Assembly: GCA_964576585.1 (NCBI GenBank)
Contig: CAZNWO010000043.1
Coordinates: forward strand, 1 to 22,893
From: GCA-2730975 sp964576585
GTDB lineage: Bacteria > Verrucomicrobiota > Verrucomicrobiia > Opitutales > Seribacteraceae
Length of the DNA: 22,893 bases
Direction of reading: 5' to 3'
This document shows, one piece after another, positions 21,783 through 22,893 of this stretch. Position 1 is the stretch's first letter. Each line of letters starts with the position of its first letter. Under the pieces are notes generated by a model that was given only the letters and a program-made list of their open reading frames with translations, was not told where the DNA came from and did not search any database. Both the position numbers and the translations under genes were made by a program.

Positions 21783-22893
21783 TTAACCGCCCAAGTAGGT
21801 AAGGGCCTTTGGTATAGGTAATGTATAAAAAGCGGCTCTATCTAGACCAATAGATTCAATTTTTCCAGCTACTGCGTCGCGCACCTTGTCTACGTTGGCG
21901 GGACCTAGGGAGGTGTAGACCACTGCCCATTCTTCGTTCTGGGCTTGCTCTCCATCACCTGAGTCAGCATCCAACATAACGCCGAAATTGGTGCTCACGC
22001 CGGGGGCGCCAGCTTCAAGAAGCGCATCGTAGACATCGGAATAATTATCACGCGGTACAATGCAGTACAGGCCAACGAGGTTTTCTAGGAAGGTAGTCTT
22101 AAGAGCCTTGCCTTTGCCAGCATCGGTTCCTGAGCGCCAGTCCTTGCCTCCTTTAATTTCATCGATAGCGGCAATGACTTGCTCCATGTTTGCTCCATGA
22201 GAAGAGGACGAAACAGTACTGGAAACATTTACTATGCCGGAACTCACGGGTATAGAGTACATGAAACCACGACCAGGTTCCGTGATTTTTCCAGCTCGAG
22301 CCATATTGCCAAAAACCTCGTCTGCTTCATTCTTTTCCACGACACACCACACGAATTCCTTTTCGGGACCCTTGGTAATGCGCAAAAGTGGGATCTTGTC
22401 GCGCACGCCTCCTCCTTCACCAAAAGTAACAGTAGGGCCAGGAGCACCAGACTCGAGGGCGGCTTTGGCAATGTCGTCGGCAATGCCAATTTCGCAGATG
22501 CAACAGATGGCTTCCAAGTCGGCGGAGTAGTCCGAGGACGAACCGTTCGACTCGCCGCTGGCGGTGGCTGCGGGAAACTTTTCGGTGTGACGGGCGTCGT
22601 TGCAGTCGATAACAAAAACGGCTCCAGCTCCTACCCTGTTTAGATTTCCTGAGGAGACAGCTGCTTCGGTGACCGCATCCACCTTATCGTTGGGAACGAG
22701 GGTCTGGATGAGATGTTGCTCGGGTGCAGGCGGCGGAAACATGCGTTGCAGGAAACCGCCTTCGTTGAGCACGGAACCTCGGGCGGTTACCTCGAAGATG
22801 CCCTTGGCACCGGCTTTGCCGATAGCCTCGGAAACGGGAACGACCGACTCCTTGGGCAAGATGAGGGAGAGAAGGGAGTGATTCTCGCTATTT
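21783..22893 (-). CDS. Three tandem PII-like domains in one protein, 5' partial
   Basis: The frame is open to the window edge, so TTG 22859 is not the start; about 369 residues are visible. Three similar segments follow one another: (1) HSLLSLIL..VFVIDC; (2) LEAICCICEIG..GFMYSIPVSSG; (3) LENLVGLYCIVP..AAFYTLPIP. Each shows strand, helix ending in Gly-Ala-x-Gly or Gly-Ile, strand and loop, strand, helix, strand, the PII order, with repeated traits such as ESGAPG/EAGAPG. Ordinary PII proteins are homotrimers of one roughly 110-residue domain that sense 2-oxoglutarate and adenylates. Here one chain could fold as a pseudo-trimer. The Gly/Gln T-loop signature and uridylated Tyr51 motif are not seen. 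Linkers of about 25 and 45 residues, rich in Ser and Gly, join the units. Partner and ligand are unknown; the gene upstream of the window edge should be informative. Confidence 0.72.
   Translation of the reverse strand, partial: NSENHSLLSLILPKESVVPVSEAIGKAGAKGIFEVTARGSVLNEGGFLQRMFPPPAPEQHLIQTLVPNDKVDAVTEAAVSSGNLNRVGAGAVFVIDCNDARHTEKFPAATASGESNGSSSDYSADLEAICCICEIGIADDIAKAALESGAPGPTVTFGEGGGVRDKIPLLRITKGPEKEFVWCVVEKNEADEVFGNMARAGKITEPGRGFMYSIPVSSGIVNVSSTVSSSSHGANMEQVIAAIDEIKGGKDWRSGTDAGKGKALKTTFLENLVGLYCIVPRDNYSDVYDALLEAGAPGVSTNFGVMLDADSGDGEQAQNEEWAVVYTSLGPANVDKVRDAVAGKIESIGLDRAAFYTLPIPKALTYLGG

Noticed and set aside
22179..22643. 154-residue plus-strand ORF opposite the PII-like gene
   Set aside because: Antisense shadow; the minus frame carries the repeated PII-like pattern.

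Overview
The window looks like a draft-genome or metagenome scaffold from a member of the Verrucomicrobiota, most likely a marine Opitutae-like lineage. The reasons are the secreted 'PVC-type' proteins (a DUF6797/beta-propeller protein and a TIGR02603-type heme-binding cytochrome), the long divergent PurM seen also in Bacteroidetes, a HisI with an Asn/Glu-substituted metal site, and start codons that almost never carry a Shine-Dalgarno sequence. The lineage call is inference from families, not from a marker gene. Two runs of exactly 100 N (3316-3415 and 5505-5604) are scaffold gaps, and each breaks real genes. The genes at both window edges are also cut.

Region 1 (1-2136): a 5'-truncated chagasin-type inhibitor protein carried on a proline-rich, coiled-coil scaffold, then a YhhQ/QPTR-type queuosine-precursor transporter. 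Region 2 (2210-6606): a secreted catabolic or redox group. It holds a DUF6797/propeller protein split by gap 1, a c-type cytochrome fragment on the minus strand, and an EF-hand/alpha-beta hydrolase on the plus strand. The 5' ends of the last two are lost in gap 2. Region 3 (6613-10995): housekeeping. It holds hisI, a large lipoprotein of unknown function, and a purM-PNP purine pair. Region 4 (11048-19210): a GNAT acetyltransferase facing a four-gene minus-strand operon, gltB-gltD-thrH-FMN reductase, for glutamate synthesis and amino-acid phosphate metabolism. Region 5 (19371-22893): a methyltransferase and a UbiA-like membrane protein with overlapping ends, a glutaredoxin with a CGWS active site, a 7Fe ferredoxin, and a 5'-truncated protein that reads as three PII-like domains in one chain.

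The gene layout is very compact. Three convergent pairs meet with overlapping, abutting or 6-nt-apart stops, and no intergenic stretch exceeds about 165 bases. No tRNA, rRNA, CRISPR array, insertion sequence or recognisable riboswitch was seen. The strongest candidate for something under-described is the triple PII-like protein at the right edge, in a window that also carries the GltBD nitrogen-assimilation enzymes. Next are the UbiA-like/methyltransferase pair and the chagasin scaffold protein.
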